A stretch of 39,826 bases of DNA from an uncultured Selenomonadales bacterium (GCA_947165145.1 CAMUZG010000023.1:1-39826), one strand, 5' to 3'; shown: positions 16,021 to 24,812, counted from the first letter of the stretch. Numbers and translations: made by a program. The notes: generated from the letters alone by a model not told the origin.

Positions 16021-16775
16021 CGGGGGCGAACACTTTGATTGACGGTGGTCAACCTTTTTTTCTGAAAAGCGGCGGTTCAAGCGGCGTGTTGCTGATTCAC
16101 GGCTTCACGGGACTTCCCGCCGGAATGCTTTTGTTAGGCAACGTTTTGAATCGCGCGGGATTTAACGTCATTTGTCCGCGATTGGCTGGTCACGGCACGA
16201 ACGAACGCGATTTGATGCGCACGAACAAAGACGATTGGTATAATTCCGCGCTCGACGGATTTTTTATTCTGCGCAGCGTCTGCGATGAAATTTTCGTTGT
16301 CGGACACTCGATGGGCGGACTGTTGGCTTTGAAACTCGCCACGGAATACAACGTTGCAAAGATTGTGACGCTCGCTGCACCGATTTTCATTGACGACAGC
16401 CGCGGATTAGAAAATTTGCCGCCACGTGAATTTTGTAGCGATGCTTGTGTATTGACGCCGAAAAAAAAATTCAACGACATTCCGCCCGCCGTCAACAACG
16501 CTTACGACAAAACGCCGCTCGTTAGCGTGCACGAAATTGTTGATTTGATTGACGACGTGAAAAAAATTCTGCCGAACGTCACCGCGCCGATATTAATCGT
16601 TCACGGCGAAGAAGACCACACAGTCCAGCCGCGCAGTGCACGATTTATCATGGACAATGTTGGCTCGAAGGTCAAACGCGTCGTCACGGTGCCGAACAGC
16701 GGACATCTGCTACCTTTCGCCGAGGAACGCGAATTTGTCTTCGACGTGACTTTAAATTTTTTGTCGTCATCGTAA
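16017..16775 (+). CDS. Carboxylesterase (Est30-like alpha/beta hydrolase)
   Basis: A cytoplasmic serine esterase of about 250 residues. It has GVLLIHGFTGLPAGM (oxyanion region), VVGHSMGGLLAL (nucleophile Ser), VHGEEDHTVQP (Asp) and PNSGHLLPF (His). The secG-esterase pair is conserved in Firmicutes, usually followed by rnr and smpB, which are absent here. Two starts are plausible: GTG at 16017 overlapping the secG stop, or TTG at 16035 with GGGGGCG upstream; the first was used. A hairpin repeat follows and its last stem plus T-run could terminate transcription. Confidence 0.88.
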   Translation: MTGANTLIDGGQPFFLKSGGSSGVLLIHGFTGLPAGMLLLGNVLNRAGFNVICPRLAGHGTNERDLMRTNKDDWYNSALDGFFILRSVCDEIFVVGHSMGGLLALKLATEYNVAKIVTLAAPIFIDDSRGLENLPPREFCSDACVLTPKKKFNDIPPAVNNAYDKTPLVSVHEIVDLIDDVKKILPNVTAPILIVHGEEDHTVQPRSARFIMDNVGSKVKRVVTVPNSGHLLPFAEEREFVFDVTLNFLSSS

Positions 16776-16810
16776 CTGTAACGTTGAATTTTATTTTAAA
16801 TTTTTTAAAT

Positions 16811-16979
16811 CTACTTTTCTTTGCGCGCACAAAGAAAAGTAGCAAAAGAAAGTGCGCCTCGCAGGGGCGGCTCAGTTTTCATGCAGTCAACGTTGCGACT
16901 AACCGTAGTTCGTGGTGCCGTCAAATGAAACATCCTGTTTCAGTTGCCGGCGAGAGGCCGCCATCCATGGCGGCCTCAA
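16811..16979 (+). repeat. Structured repeat, copy A
   Basis: About 169 bp containing three hairpins: ACTTTTCTTTG / CAAAGAAAAGT (16813-16840), GAAACA / TGTTTC (16927-16941) and GAGGCCGCCAT / ATGGCGGCCTC (16954-16977). A second copy lies at 22880-23042 in the opposite orientation. The last hairpin is followed by AATTTTTTTT and could act as a terminator for the upstream plus-strand operon. Confidence 0.85.
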
Positions 16980-16995
16980 TTTTTTTTGCAAAAAT

Positions 16996-19320
16996 TTATT
17001 TGTCTTGAACGAATGTCTCGACGTGCAGATGTTTGCCGTCCGTGCGAAATTTTATCAAGCCGTCGCGGTCAGTGCGGAAAATTTTCGTCGGCAAATTCTC
17101 CAAGCGTTCCAAAACTTCCGCGCGTGGGTGCCCGAAAGTATTTCCGTAGCCGACACAAATCACGGCGCATTTCGGCTTGACGGCACGCAAAAATTCTTCG
17201 CTCGAACTCGTCGCGCTACCGTGGTGAGCAACTTTTAAAACCGTGCTCGAAACGTCAATTCCCGCGCTCAAAATCTGAGCCTCAACGTCCTTGATCAAAT
17301 CGCCCGTGATTAAAAAAGTCACGTCGCCATATCGAATTCTGTAGACGTTGGAAATTTCGTTGCCGCTCCCGACTTTCGGCGCGAACGAAACTTCAACCTG
17401 CACGCCGTCAATCGTGAAGACTTCGCCGGTTTGCGCGACGTGCATTGTCGGTAAAAGTTCCTGTGCAATACCAAAGACCGCCGCATAATCAGCTTTCGAT
17501 TCGCCCGCCGTGATGATTTCGTCGACGGGGAATTTTTTTATTACAGAACCTGTGCCGCCAGCGTGATCCTCGTGAGCATGAGTCAGAAAAATTTTGTCGA
17601 CCGCGCGAATGTTTTCGTGCTTGAGGTAGGGGACGACGACTCGCCCGCCGATGTCAAACATTTTTTCACGAACACCGCCCGCGTCGAAAATCATGCACTT
17701 GCCGTGAGGCGTGACGACGACTGCGCAATCGCCCTGTCCGACATCAACGAAGCTGACTTCAAGTTCACCATTCGGGCGGGAAATGTTTATCGCGAGCAAA
17801 AAAATTATCGGCAACAAAATTATCGGGCGACGCAGAATCAGCGCGACGTAATACAAAAATCCCGCCGTCAAGCCGAGTGTCGGGACTTGTACCGCGCTTA
17901 ACGGCAACTTCGCGAAAATTCGGTTGAGCTCCGCGCCCGTGTCGAATATCATTGCCATAACGACGAAAAAAATTTTTCCCGCGAACGGTGCTATTGCCGC
18001 GATTAATCCGCCGAGCAGTCCGCCGACAATCACGAGCTCAAGCAACGGCATTACGAACGCGTTCGCCAAAACCGAGCTCAACGAAAGTTGGTTGAAGTAC
18101 CACACGATGACGGGCAAGCTTGCCAACTGTGCGCCCAAAGTCATTGACGCCGCTTCCGCAAAAAATTTCGGCAACCGTTCAAGTCGAGTTTTCAAATTCG
18201 GCGACAAATACATCAGCCCCGCCGTCGAGGTGAAACTCAACTGAAAGCTCACGTCGAAAAGCAACAGCGGTTGATAGAACAACATTGCAATCGCCGTCAA
18301 CGTCAAGAGCCGTGCGCCTTCAGCCTCCGCGTCGAGTGTTTTGGCAAAAAAAATCAGCACGCCCATTGACGCTGACCGAACGACTTGCGGAAGGAGCGCG
18401 CTTAAAATTGCGTATGTGCCGATGATTAAAAATCCCAAGATGAATGTTGCGCCTTTCGGGACGTGGCATGATTTGCAGACGGTTGACGTTGCCGCAGATA
18501 ACATTGTCATATGCGAGCCGCTGACCGATAAGATGTGCACAATGCCCGTTGTTTGGAAGTCTTCGACGAGTTCGGGATTAAGTCCCGCGTAACCGCCGAA
18601 GAGCATTGCGAAGAGTGCTGCCGCGTCTTCACGTGCCATGACCTGCGCCATTGATTCGCGATAATGTTTACGAACTGCCGCGATGCCGCGCAGAAATTTT
18701 GTGTAGAAATTGCCGCTGACAGCCTCGACCGTGATACCGTTCTTGCTTGCCGACATTCGCGCGGTAATCCCGTTCGCCTTCATGCGCGTGACGTTGTCGA
18801 TTAGCCCAGGGTTTTTGTAATCGGTCAGCAGTTTGAGGTTGCCGCCCGCAGAAATTTTGTCGCCGATACGAATGGTCGGAAGTGGTTCGTCTTTCGGGTA
18901 GTAAGTCAGAATCAGTCCGCCCGAAATTTTTTTGTCCGTGCCGTTGAGTTTGATTGTTTGCGCGTCGATGACGAATCGCCATTGCGTCATACCGTTCGGC
19001 AAAATTTTTACTTGTGGTTCTTCGCGAACGGTGCCCGAAATGTTGACGGCTTGTCCCGCGAAAAAGCTCACGTCATTAGGCGGCAGATTGTCGACTGCGG
19101 CGAATCGCCACGTGCCGATTGCGAAAAAAAATATCGGCGCGACAATCCACGCTGTCAACTTCCGCCGCCGCCACGTCACAGCAAGCCCGATTATCATTGT
19201 CGCCGCGCAGGTGACGAGAATTAATTTCGGCGAACGATTGACGTGCTCCATGACGAGAATCCCCGCCGCCATTGACGCAAGACAGCCGTTCAGCATTGAA
19301 TCGGAGACTTTAACTTTCAT
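16996..19320 (-). CDS. comEC: ComEC/Rec2 DNA-uptake channel
   Basis: ComEC conducts single-stranded DNA across the inner membrane during transformation. The 774-residue protein has an N-terminal membrane/DUF4131 region (to about 200), the Competence domain with GIVHILSVSGSHMTML and many helices (about 210-500), and a C-terminal metallo-beta-lactamase domain (VSFVDVGQGDCAVV, LTHAHEDHAGG, KVAHHGSATSSS). All three parts look intact, including metal ligands. It starts 6 bp after the Hsp70-like gene stop, with only a weak ribosome-binding site, which suggests coupling to that gene. No comEA is adjacent. Confidence 0.95.
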   Translation of the reverse strand: MKVKVSDSMLNGCLASMAAGILVMEHVNRSPKLILVTCAATMIIGLAVTWRRRKLTAWIVAPIFFFAIGTWRFAAVDNLPPNDVSFFAGQAVNISGTVREEPQVKILPNGMTQWRFVIDAQTIKLNGTDKKISGGLILTYYPKDEPLPTIRIGDKISAGGNLKLLTDYKNPGLIDNVTRMKANGITARMSASKNGITVEAVSGNFYTKFLRGIAAVRKHYRESMAQVMAREDAAALFAMLFGGYAGLNPELVEDFQTTGIVHILSVSGSHMTMLSAATSTVCKSCHVPKGATFILGFLIIGTYAILSALLPQVVRSASMGVLIFFAKTLDAEAEGARLLTLTAIAMLFYQPLLLFDVSFQLSFTSTAGLMYLSPNLKTRLERLPKFFAEAASMTLGAQLASLPVIVWYFNQLSLSSVLANAFVMPLLELVIVGGLLGGLIAAIAPFAGKIFFVVMAMIFDTGAELNRIFAKLPLSAVQVPTLGLTAGFLYYVALILRRPIILLPIIFLLAINISRPNGELEVSFVDVGQGDCAVVVTPHGKCMIFDAGGVREKMFDIGGRVVVPYLKHENIRAVDKIFLTHAHEDHAGGTGSVIKKFPVDEIITAGESKADYAAVFGIAQELLPTMHVAQTGEVFTIDGVQVEVSFAPKVGSGNEISNVYRIRYGDVTFLITGDLIKDVEAQILSAGIDVSSTVLKVAHHGSATSSSEEFLRAVKPKCAVICVGYGNTFGHPRAEVLERLENLPTKIFRTDRDGLIKFRTDGKHLHVETFVQDK

Positions 19321-19326
19321 TGCGCG

Positions 19327-21741
19327 TTAACTCAGTTCAATTTGCTCGGACATGTCCAAGTCGTCGGACAAATCGCTGACACTGGTCGCAATCTGGTACT
19401 CGATAACGTTCGATTTCACGGCGCGGATAAAAACTGTCGCGTTTTCGTCGGGATTGTCAATGTGAATTGTGATACGTTTCGCCTTTTGAATGCTCATCTG
19501 ATTCGAGGCGGCTTCAGGCAAATTCGTGTAGAAAATGTCAAAACTGTCGCCCGCGTCGATGAACGGATACCACACGTCGAATTTGGTTGTGCGGTCGATG
19601 ACGGTCTTGAACTTGCGCTTCTTGTTCCTGCCAACGTAACAACTGAACGGCGTCTTTTCGGGGTCGGGCGTGATGTGTTTGGTCTTGACGAGTCCGCCGG
19701 CTCTGCTCAACAGCAAACCGAACGCGACGCCAGTTTTACCTGTCGGGGCGGTCATGTCGGTACGAATTTCAACGCCGCGAGCCTTTTGAATCGCGTGAGC
19801 AGCTTCTGTGCCGAGTGCAGGATAAATTTTGAATTCGGGGACGTCGGTCACGCCAAAAAGAATTTCCGCTGGAGACTTCTCGCGTTGTCTGTCGACGGGA
19901 ATTTTTTTAACAGTCTCGCTCAAAACGATTTGGTCGCTGTCGTTGTCCATGTCGCCGAGCCAAACTTCCAAGCCTTTGTTGTCGCGCCGATAAATGCTAC
20001 CGCCTTGCATGAAGTAATCGTTTTTGAGCTCGTAGCCGCGTTTGAGCCGTCCGCCGGCAAAAGGATTTTCATCGTCAGCAAGTCGCGTGTCTTCGCCAGG
20101 CGAAAGGTATTCAGCAAAAAGTTCGTTGACAATCGGCGACTTCGACGAATTGCCCGCAAGGAAAATCGACAGCTCCTCAATTTCGTTGAGCGATTTTATC
20201 TTACGCAGAGAATTTTTGCTGTTCTTGTCGAAGGCTTCCTTCATGGAGATGAAAAAGTTGTTGATGCCGACACGAATTCTGTCGCGCAAAATTTTTTGAA
20301 GGTCGATTGTCACGGCGAGCCTGAAATTTTCTACAAGCTGACCGTCGTCGCGGAAAAGATTTATCGTGATTGAGCCGTCCGCAGAAATTTTTTTCGCCGC
20401 CTCGGAATCGGGAGTTTCCCACACGGGACGCAACTTTTCAACCAACGCGTGCATGTTCGAGTGCGCTTCCTGCGAATCTTTTATCAAAGCCTCGGAGCCC
20501 GCGAAACTTTTTTTGTCCGCCGCCCACGTGAATGGAATTTTTCCGCCGCCGTCGACGTGGAGCAACGCATCTTGATTCGATTTGAAGACTTCAAACGCCA
20601 AGAGTTTCAAAAGATTTTCGCCGCCCAAAGTTCGGTCGCCGTTCTCGCCGAAATGAACCAGCACATAATCATAGCGGTCATTCGACGATTCGCGCAGAAA
20701 ACCGAAATCAAAATCTGTCGTGCCGCCGCCGAAATCGAACACCGCGTAATAGATTTCTTCTTCGTCTTCGGGGTCGAAACCGTATTCTTGCAGGGCAGTT
20801 ATCGCATAAGCCGCCGCCTCGCTAGCACCTTCGCGAACGGAAAATTTTTTCATCTCCGCCGCGTTCGACAGCAGTGATGTTGGCAGTGACTTCATCAAGC
20901 CGCGCTCGAAACTCCGCCGCATTTTTTCGCGAATCGGTCGCTCATACGTCACGGGGAACGACAAAATGTAATTCAGGAAGATGTGCCGCTCCTGCTGCAT
21001 GTTGTTTATAAAAAGTCCGAGATAGTACGCGTAAATTTCCAGCGGATTAATTTCGTCTTCAGCAAGCTCAGCGAACGGCGCAAGTTGCGTGATGAATTTT
21101 TTTTCGTCGCGGAGCATGAACTGAACCTTTGAGCCGCACCAATGTTTTAAGTCCGTCAAGAAGGAATAAAATTTTTCGGAGCCGACTTGCGTCATGTTGT
21201 CGAAGGCAGCGTGCGAAATTTTAACGTCGCTCCAACGCGTGAACGGACGACCTTCGCGCCAATAGTACGCCATCAAAAAGCTTTCAATGTCGATGAACTG
21301 AATGACCGTCGGATTTTCGTAGTTCTCGGAAAAATTCAGACCTCTGCGCCAAGAACCGCTACCGACTTGCAACGGAATGATTTGCGAATGTTCGTTCTCG
21401 TAAACGACGACTGTGCGGCTCGTGCCGAAGTCAATCGCGACAATGCCGGTCGACACGTCATCAATCGGATTGCGGGCGACAAAATTTTCGCTGAGCAAAA
21501 TTTCCCTGCCGTTATCCTTGTCGATGTCCCATAAATCCCAGTGCCCGCGGTTCGGGTCGAACAAAATATTTTCGTCGTAAGCGTCGAGACCGGCGCGTTC
21601 GTTGTCGCATTTGAGCAGGTAATCTTTCAGCTGTTCGGTAAATTTCGCGTCGGGAATATCGGGCGTTGCGGAACTGCTACTACCGCCGAAAAATTCCAAG
21701 TCCTCATCGGAAATCCGCACGCTGTTTAAAATCTTCGTCAC
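19327..21741 (-). CDS. Hsp70-like ATPase, divergent, unknown role
   Basis: An 804-residue protein with an actin/Hsp70-type ATPase core: phosphate-1 loop VAIDFGTSRTVVVYENE near residue 102, phosphate-2 YAVFDFGGGTTDFDFGFL near 333, and adenosine motif SIFLAGNSSKSPIVNELF. A roughly 100-residue N-terminal extension and large insertions (aromatic-rich YYWREGRPFTRW; CGSKVQFM) are not found in DnaK, and a canonical substrate domain is not recognisable; the C-terminal part looks beta-rich. The GTG start at 21741 follows GAGAGGAG; a longer frame running across the DUF362 start is rejected. It is co-directional with comEC, 6 bp apart. Function not known. Confidence 0.75.
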   Translation of the reverse strand: MTKILNSVRISDEDLEFFGGSSSSATPDIPDAKFTEQLKDYLLKCDNERAGLDAYDENILFDPNRGHWDLWDIDKDNGREILLSENFVARNPIDDVSTGIVAIDFGTSRTVVVYENEHSQIIPLQVGSGSWRRGLNFSENYENPTVIQFIDIESFLMAYYWREGRPFTRWSDVKISHAAFDNMTQVGSEKFYSFLTDLKHWCGSKVQFMLRDEKKFITQLAPFAELAEDEINPLEIYAYYLGLFINNMQQERHIFLNYILSFPVTYERPIREKMRRSFERGLMKSLPTSLLSNAAEMKKFSVREGASEAAAYAITALQEYGFDPEDEEEIYYAVFDFGGGTTDFDFGFLRESSNDRYDYVLVHFGENGDRTLGGENLLKLLAFEVFKSNQDALLHVDGGGKIPFTWAADKKSFAGSEALIKDSQEAHSNMHALVEKLRPVWETPDSEAAKKISADGSITINLFRDDGQLVENFRLAVTIDLQKILRDRIRVGINNFFISMKEAFDKNSKNSLRKIKSLNEIEELSIFLAGNSSKSPIVNELFAEYLSPGEDTRLADDENPFAGGRLKRGYELKNDYFMQGGSIYRRDNKGLEVWLGDMDNDSDQIVLSETVKKIPVDRQREKSPAEILFGVTDVPEFKIYPALGTEAAHAIQKARGVEIRTDMTAPTGKTGVAFGLLLSRAGGLVKTKHITPDPEKTPFSCYVGRNKKRKFKTVIDRTTKFDVWYPFIDAGDSFDIFYTNLPEAASNQMSIQKAKRITIHIDNPDENATVFIRAVKSNVIEYQIATSVSDLSDDLDMSEQIELS

Positions 21742-21808
21742 AATGTCGACTCCTCTCAAAAAGTTTTTGTCATTATAGCGAACGCGGGCGATTGTGGCAA
21801 AAATTTTC

Positions 21809-21865
21809 TTGACTTGAGCAAACTCCAAGGAATAATATTGACGTAAAAAATCCCCTGCGCGGGGA
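21809..21865 (+). promoter_or_regulatory. Promoter and leader hairpin of the DUF362 gene
   Basis: TTGACT (21809-21814) and TAATAT (21833-21838) are 18 bp apart. The transcript leader carries TCCCC-TGCGC-GGGGA (21851-21865) just before the AGGAGG ribosome-binding site. Confidence 0.55.
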
Positions 21866-21882
21866 TAACAGGAGGAATTTTT

Positions 21883-22815
21883 ATGACTCAAGCACCCGTT
21901 ATCGGCAGCAAAAACGTCACGGGCACGAATTACGTCGGTTCCGCCGCAAAAGTCTACTTCACCAAGACAATCGACGCCGCGCACTTAATCAAGCTTTACA
22001 AACTCGTCAACGAAAATATTTTTGGCAAAATTGCAATCAAACTCCACACGGGCGAAAAACACGGTCCGAACATTTTGCCGCGCGACATGGTTCAAGCTTT
22101 CCAAGCGCAAGTTCCCAACTCGGCAATCGTCGAATGCAACACGCTTTATCACGGCGACCGCTACGACACTCAAGGGCACCGCGAAGCAATCGAAATCAAC
22201 GGTTGGAATTTTTGCGACGTCGACATCATGGATGAGGACGAAAAAACCGTCAATTTCCCCGTGAACAACGGTTTCCATTTGAAAGAAGTTGCAATGGGCG
22301 CAAATCTCGTCAATTACGATTCGCTGATTGTCTTGACGCATTACAAAGGGCACGCAATGGGCGGTTTCGGCGGCTCAATGAAAAATATCGCAATCGGTTG
22401 CGCAAGCGGTCATCTCGGCAAAGCGCAAGTTCACGGCGTCGACCCCGACAACGTTCCCGTATGGACTGAATGGCCTATGAAAGAATATTTCATGGAGCTG
22501 ATGGTTGACAGCGCGAAGGCGACTTGCGACCATTTCGGCAAGCATATAGTCTTCCTGAACGTCATGCGCCGAATCAGCGTTTCGTGCGACTGCGAAGGTG
22601 TTTCCGCCGCTGAACCGACAATGAAAGACATTGGCATTGCAGTTTCAACCGATTTGCTTGCCGTCGACCAAGCGTGCTGTGACATGATTTACTCCGCGAC
22701 TGACAGCCACGACATGAAAGAACGTATCGAAACTCGTCACGGTCTGCGTCAACTCAGCGCAATGGCTGAAAAGGGCATGGGCAATCCGCAATACGAACTG
22801 ATTGAAATCGACTGA
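21883..22815 (+). CDS. DUF362 domain protein
   Basis: A 310-residue DUF362 family protein, related to proteins often described as iron-sulfur or Fe-S assembly associated, of unproven function. It has KIAIKLHTGEKHGPNILPRD, an IVECNTLYHGDR strand, THYKGHAMGGFGGSMKNIA and GCASGHLGKAQVHG, all family hallmarks. It lacks the C-terminal CxxCxxCxxxC ferredoxin domain that many relatives have. It has its own promoter, a strong AGGAGG and a terminator, so is monocistronic, and diverges from the Hsp70-like gene. Confidence 0.88.
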   Translation: MTQAPVIGSKNVTGTNYVGSAAKVYFTKTIDAAHLIKLYKLVNENIFGKIAIKLHTGEKHGPNILPRDMVQAFQAQVPNSAIVECNTLYHGDRYDTQGHREAIEINGWNFCDVDIMDEDEKTVNFPVNNGFHLKEVAMGANLVNYDSLIVLTHYKGHAMGGFGGSMKNIAIGCASGHLGKAQVHGVDPDNVPVWTEWPMKEYFMELMVDSAKATCDHFGKHIVFLNVMRRISVSCDCEGVSAAEPTMKDIGIAVSTDLLAVDQACCDMIYSATDSHDMKERIETRHGLRQLSAMAEKGMGNPQYELIEID

Positions 22816-22833
22816 CCTCAACCCGATAACTTT

Positions 22834-22867
22834 GCAGGAAGTAATAAACGTTGCCTCCTGCTTTTTT
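22834..22867 (+). terminator. Rho-independent terminator of the DUF362 gene
   Basis: GCAGGA pairs with TCCTGC and is followed by TTTTTT, 19 bp after the stop codon. It directly precedes repeat copy B. Confidence 0.8.
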
Positions 22868-22879
22868 GTTGCGGGAATT

Positions 22880-23042
22880 TGAGGCCGTCATGGATGACGG
22901 CCGCCGGCAACACGTCCACGGAAAGGACGTTTTGCCGGAACTACGAGCTACGGGTAGTCTCAACGTTGGAATCATTTGGACTGAACGCCCCTGCGAGGTG
23001 CCTTTTCTTTTGCTACTTTTCTTTGGGCACGCAAAGAAAAGT
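22880..23042 (-). repeat. Structured repeat, copy B (inverted relative to copy A)
   Basis: The minus-strand sequence matches copy A along its length: ACTTTTCTTTG / CAAAGAAAAGT (23015-23042), CCTCGCAGGGGCG, CAACGTTG, a middle hairpin ACGTCC / GGACGT (22912-22930) and GGCCGTCAT / ATGACGGCC (22883-22902). The last stem differs from copy A by a paired C-to-T and G-to-A change that keeps pairing. The 360-bp gap between the DUF362 gene and scrB is filled by a terminator, this repeat and a promoter. Confidence 0.85.
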
Positions 23043-23111
23043 TGATCAATAAGATTGAATTTAGTTTCAAAGTTAAATCGCGCGAATCACGACGACCGCA
23101 AACTCCGCCGC

Positions 23112-23140
23112 TTTACAATCCGAACGCAATCCGTTATGAT
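23112..23140 (+). promoter_or_regulatory. Sigma-A promoter of the sucrose hydrolase gene
   Basis: TTTACA (23112-23117), 17-bp spacer, TATGAT (23135-23140), 36 bp upstream of the start codon. Confidence 0.7.
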
Positions 23141-23176
23141 ACAAAAAGTTTCAACTACATTGAAAGGAAGATGCGT

Positions 23177-24724
23177 ATGTCAGAACAAATCACGGACTTC
23201 AAACAGTTTTCGCAAATCACCGACGCTCGCTGGTATCCGCGTTATCACATCGCGCCGCCGTTCGGTTGGTGCAACGATCCTAACGGCATGTGCTATTACA
23301 AAGGGCAATATCACTTCTTCTATCAACATTATCCTTACGAGCCGCGTTGGGGTCCCATGCATTGGGGTCACGCCGTCAGCGACGATTTGGCTTATTGGAA
23401 ACATTTGCCGATTGCTTTGGTGCCCGAAGAACCTTACGAAACGGGTGGCGGTTGTTTCAGCGGTTCCGCTATCGAAAAGGACGGCAAGCTCTGGCTCATG
23501 TACACCGGACATCTTCAAGCAAATCCTGAAGAAGAAGCAGCGATTGGTTTCCCGCATATCGAATTCCAGTGCCTTGCGTCCTCCGAAGACGGCGTTCACT
23601 TCACCAAATCCGCGACAAATCCCGTTATCGAAGAAGCCGACGTTAAAAGCGACGAAGTTTCAATCCACGACATTCGCGACCCGAAAGTTTGGGAACATAA
23701 CGGCAAATATTACGCTGTTCTCGGCTCACGTACGCCCGATATGGCTCATGGACAAATTTTGCTGTTTGAATCGAAAGATTTGACCACTTCCTGGAAATTT
23801 AAAGCCATTTCCGCCCGCAGTGAAGGAAATCTCGGCGGAATGTGGGAATGTCCGAACTTCGCGGAGATTGACGGGCAAGATGTTCTGGTTTTCTCGCCGA
23901 TGGACTTGAGAACCGACGACGGAACGTTTTATAACGACAAAGTGGCGGGCGTTCTTATCGGCAAACTCAATTACAAGACAGGAATTTTCAAACACGGCGA
24001 TTTTCAGTACCTCGACAAAGGTTTTGACTTCTACGCACCGCAAATCATGCAAACTCCCGACGGTCGCACGATTATGATCGGCTGGTTGGACATGTGGAAC
24101 GTCGATATGCACGAAATTAGAGACGGTTGGGCAGGTCAAATGTCAATTCCGCGCGAGCTTCACGTCAAAGACGAAAAAATTTTCTCGACACCCGTTAAAG
24201 AACTCGAAAAACTCCGCAAATGGACGCCCATAACGTTTGAAGACGTTGTAATTGACGAGGCGACGAGTTTTGACGGTGTTGCAGGTGAGGCTTGCGAACT
24301 TGTTCTGACGATTGACGCCGCAGAGTCGAAAAAATTCTCAATCGCCATTCGTGCGTCTGAACTAGAACAAACCGTTTTAAGTTACAATGCCAGCGGCAAA
24401 TTTACGCTTGACCGCACGAAATCCGGCGAAATAATCAACGGAGCAGCTTCCGTTCGCGAAATTGAAGTCGAACCGACCGACAAACTCAAACTTCACATTT
24501 TTATCGACCGCTCAAGCGTGGAAGTCTTCATCAACGACGGCGCGGAAGTTCTTTCGGCGAGAATTTATCCCAAACGTACTTCGCAAAAAATTATCTTCGT
24601 GCCCGAAAACGGATTGCTCGAAATTGATTCGCTGGAATTTTATAAGCTCGATTTCGGCATTCCGCACCCGCACATCAAAGATACGCCCGTCGACGTTGCC
24701 AAAGAATTCCCGTTCCTCAAATAA
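23177..24724 (+). CDS. scrB: Sucrose-6-phosphate hydrolase (GH32)
   Basis: A 515-residue glycoside hydrolase family 32 enzyme without signal peptide, so cytoplasmic, most likely cleaving sucrose-6-phosphate. The nucleophile motif is FGWCNDPNG (Asp34; most members have WMNDPNG), followed by HWGHAVSDDLAYW, CFSGSA, HDIRDPKVW (transition-state Asp) and MWECPNF (acid/base Glu). A C-terminal beta-sandwich holds FIDRSSVEVFINDG. The ATG at 23177 follows AAAGGAAG; the frame extending back to 23042 runs into a repeat. No PTS transporter, fructokinase or regulator is adjacent, so the gene stands alone between its promoter and terminator. Confidence 0.92.
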   Translation: MSEQITDFKQFSQITDARWYPRYHIAPPFGWCNDPNGMCYYKGQYHFFYQHYPYEPRWGPMHWGHAVSDDLAYWKHLPIALVPEEPYETGGGCFSGSAIEKDGKLWLMYTGHLQANPEEEAAIGFPHIEFQCLASSEDGVHFTKSATNPVIEEADVKSDEVSIHDIRDPKVWEHNGKYYAVLGSRTPDMAHGQILLFESKDLTTSWKFKAISARSEGNLGGMWECPNFAEIDGQDVLVFSPMDLRTDDGTFYNDKVAGVLIGKLNYKTGIFKHGDFQYLDKGFDFYAPQIMQTPDGRTIMIGWLDMWNVDMHEIRDGWAGQMSIPRELHVKDEKIFSTPVKELEKLRKWTPITFEDVVIDEATSFDGVAGEACELVLTIDAAESKKFSIAIRASELEQTVLSYNASGKFTLDRTKSGEIINGAASVREIEVEPTDKLKLHIFIDRSSVEVFINDGAEVLSARIYPKRTSQKIIFVPENGLLEIDSLEFYKLDFGIPHPHIKDTPVDVAKEFPFLK

Positions 24725-24747
24725 TTTACATCTTGCAATCAAAAAAG

Positions 24748-24775
24748 CCCTTCGGCACACGTCGGAGGGTTTTTT
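24748..24775 (+). terminator. Terminator after scrB
   Basis: CCCTTCGGC-acac-GTCGGAGGG with a GU pair or two, followed by TTTTTT; the A-run on the left also allows use on the minus strand. Confidence 0.85.
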
Positions 24776-24812
24776 CAATTTAGAATTAAGAATTTGGAAT
24801 GTGGAATTAAAT
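24776..24812. repeat. Heptamer repeat after scrB terminator
   Basis: AGAATTA, AGAATTT, GGAATGT, GGAATTA in 7-bp phase, same family as the tracts in the first 10 kb. Confidence 0.7.

Noticed and set aside
16784-17008. A plus-strand open frame of 74 codons over repeat copy A
   Set aside because: It lies entirely on the hairpin repeat, its sequence (LLFFARTKKSSKRK) just translates the ACTTTTC stem, and copy B does not keep the frame.
21742-21984. 81-residue N-terminal extension of the Hsp70-like protein
   Set aside because: It would run through the DUF362 gene start and promoter; a GTG with a good ribosome-binding site lies at 21741.
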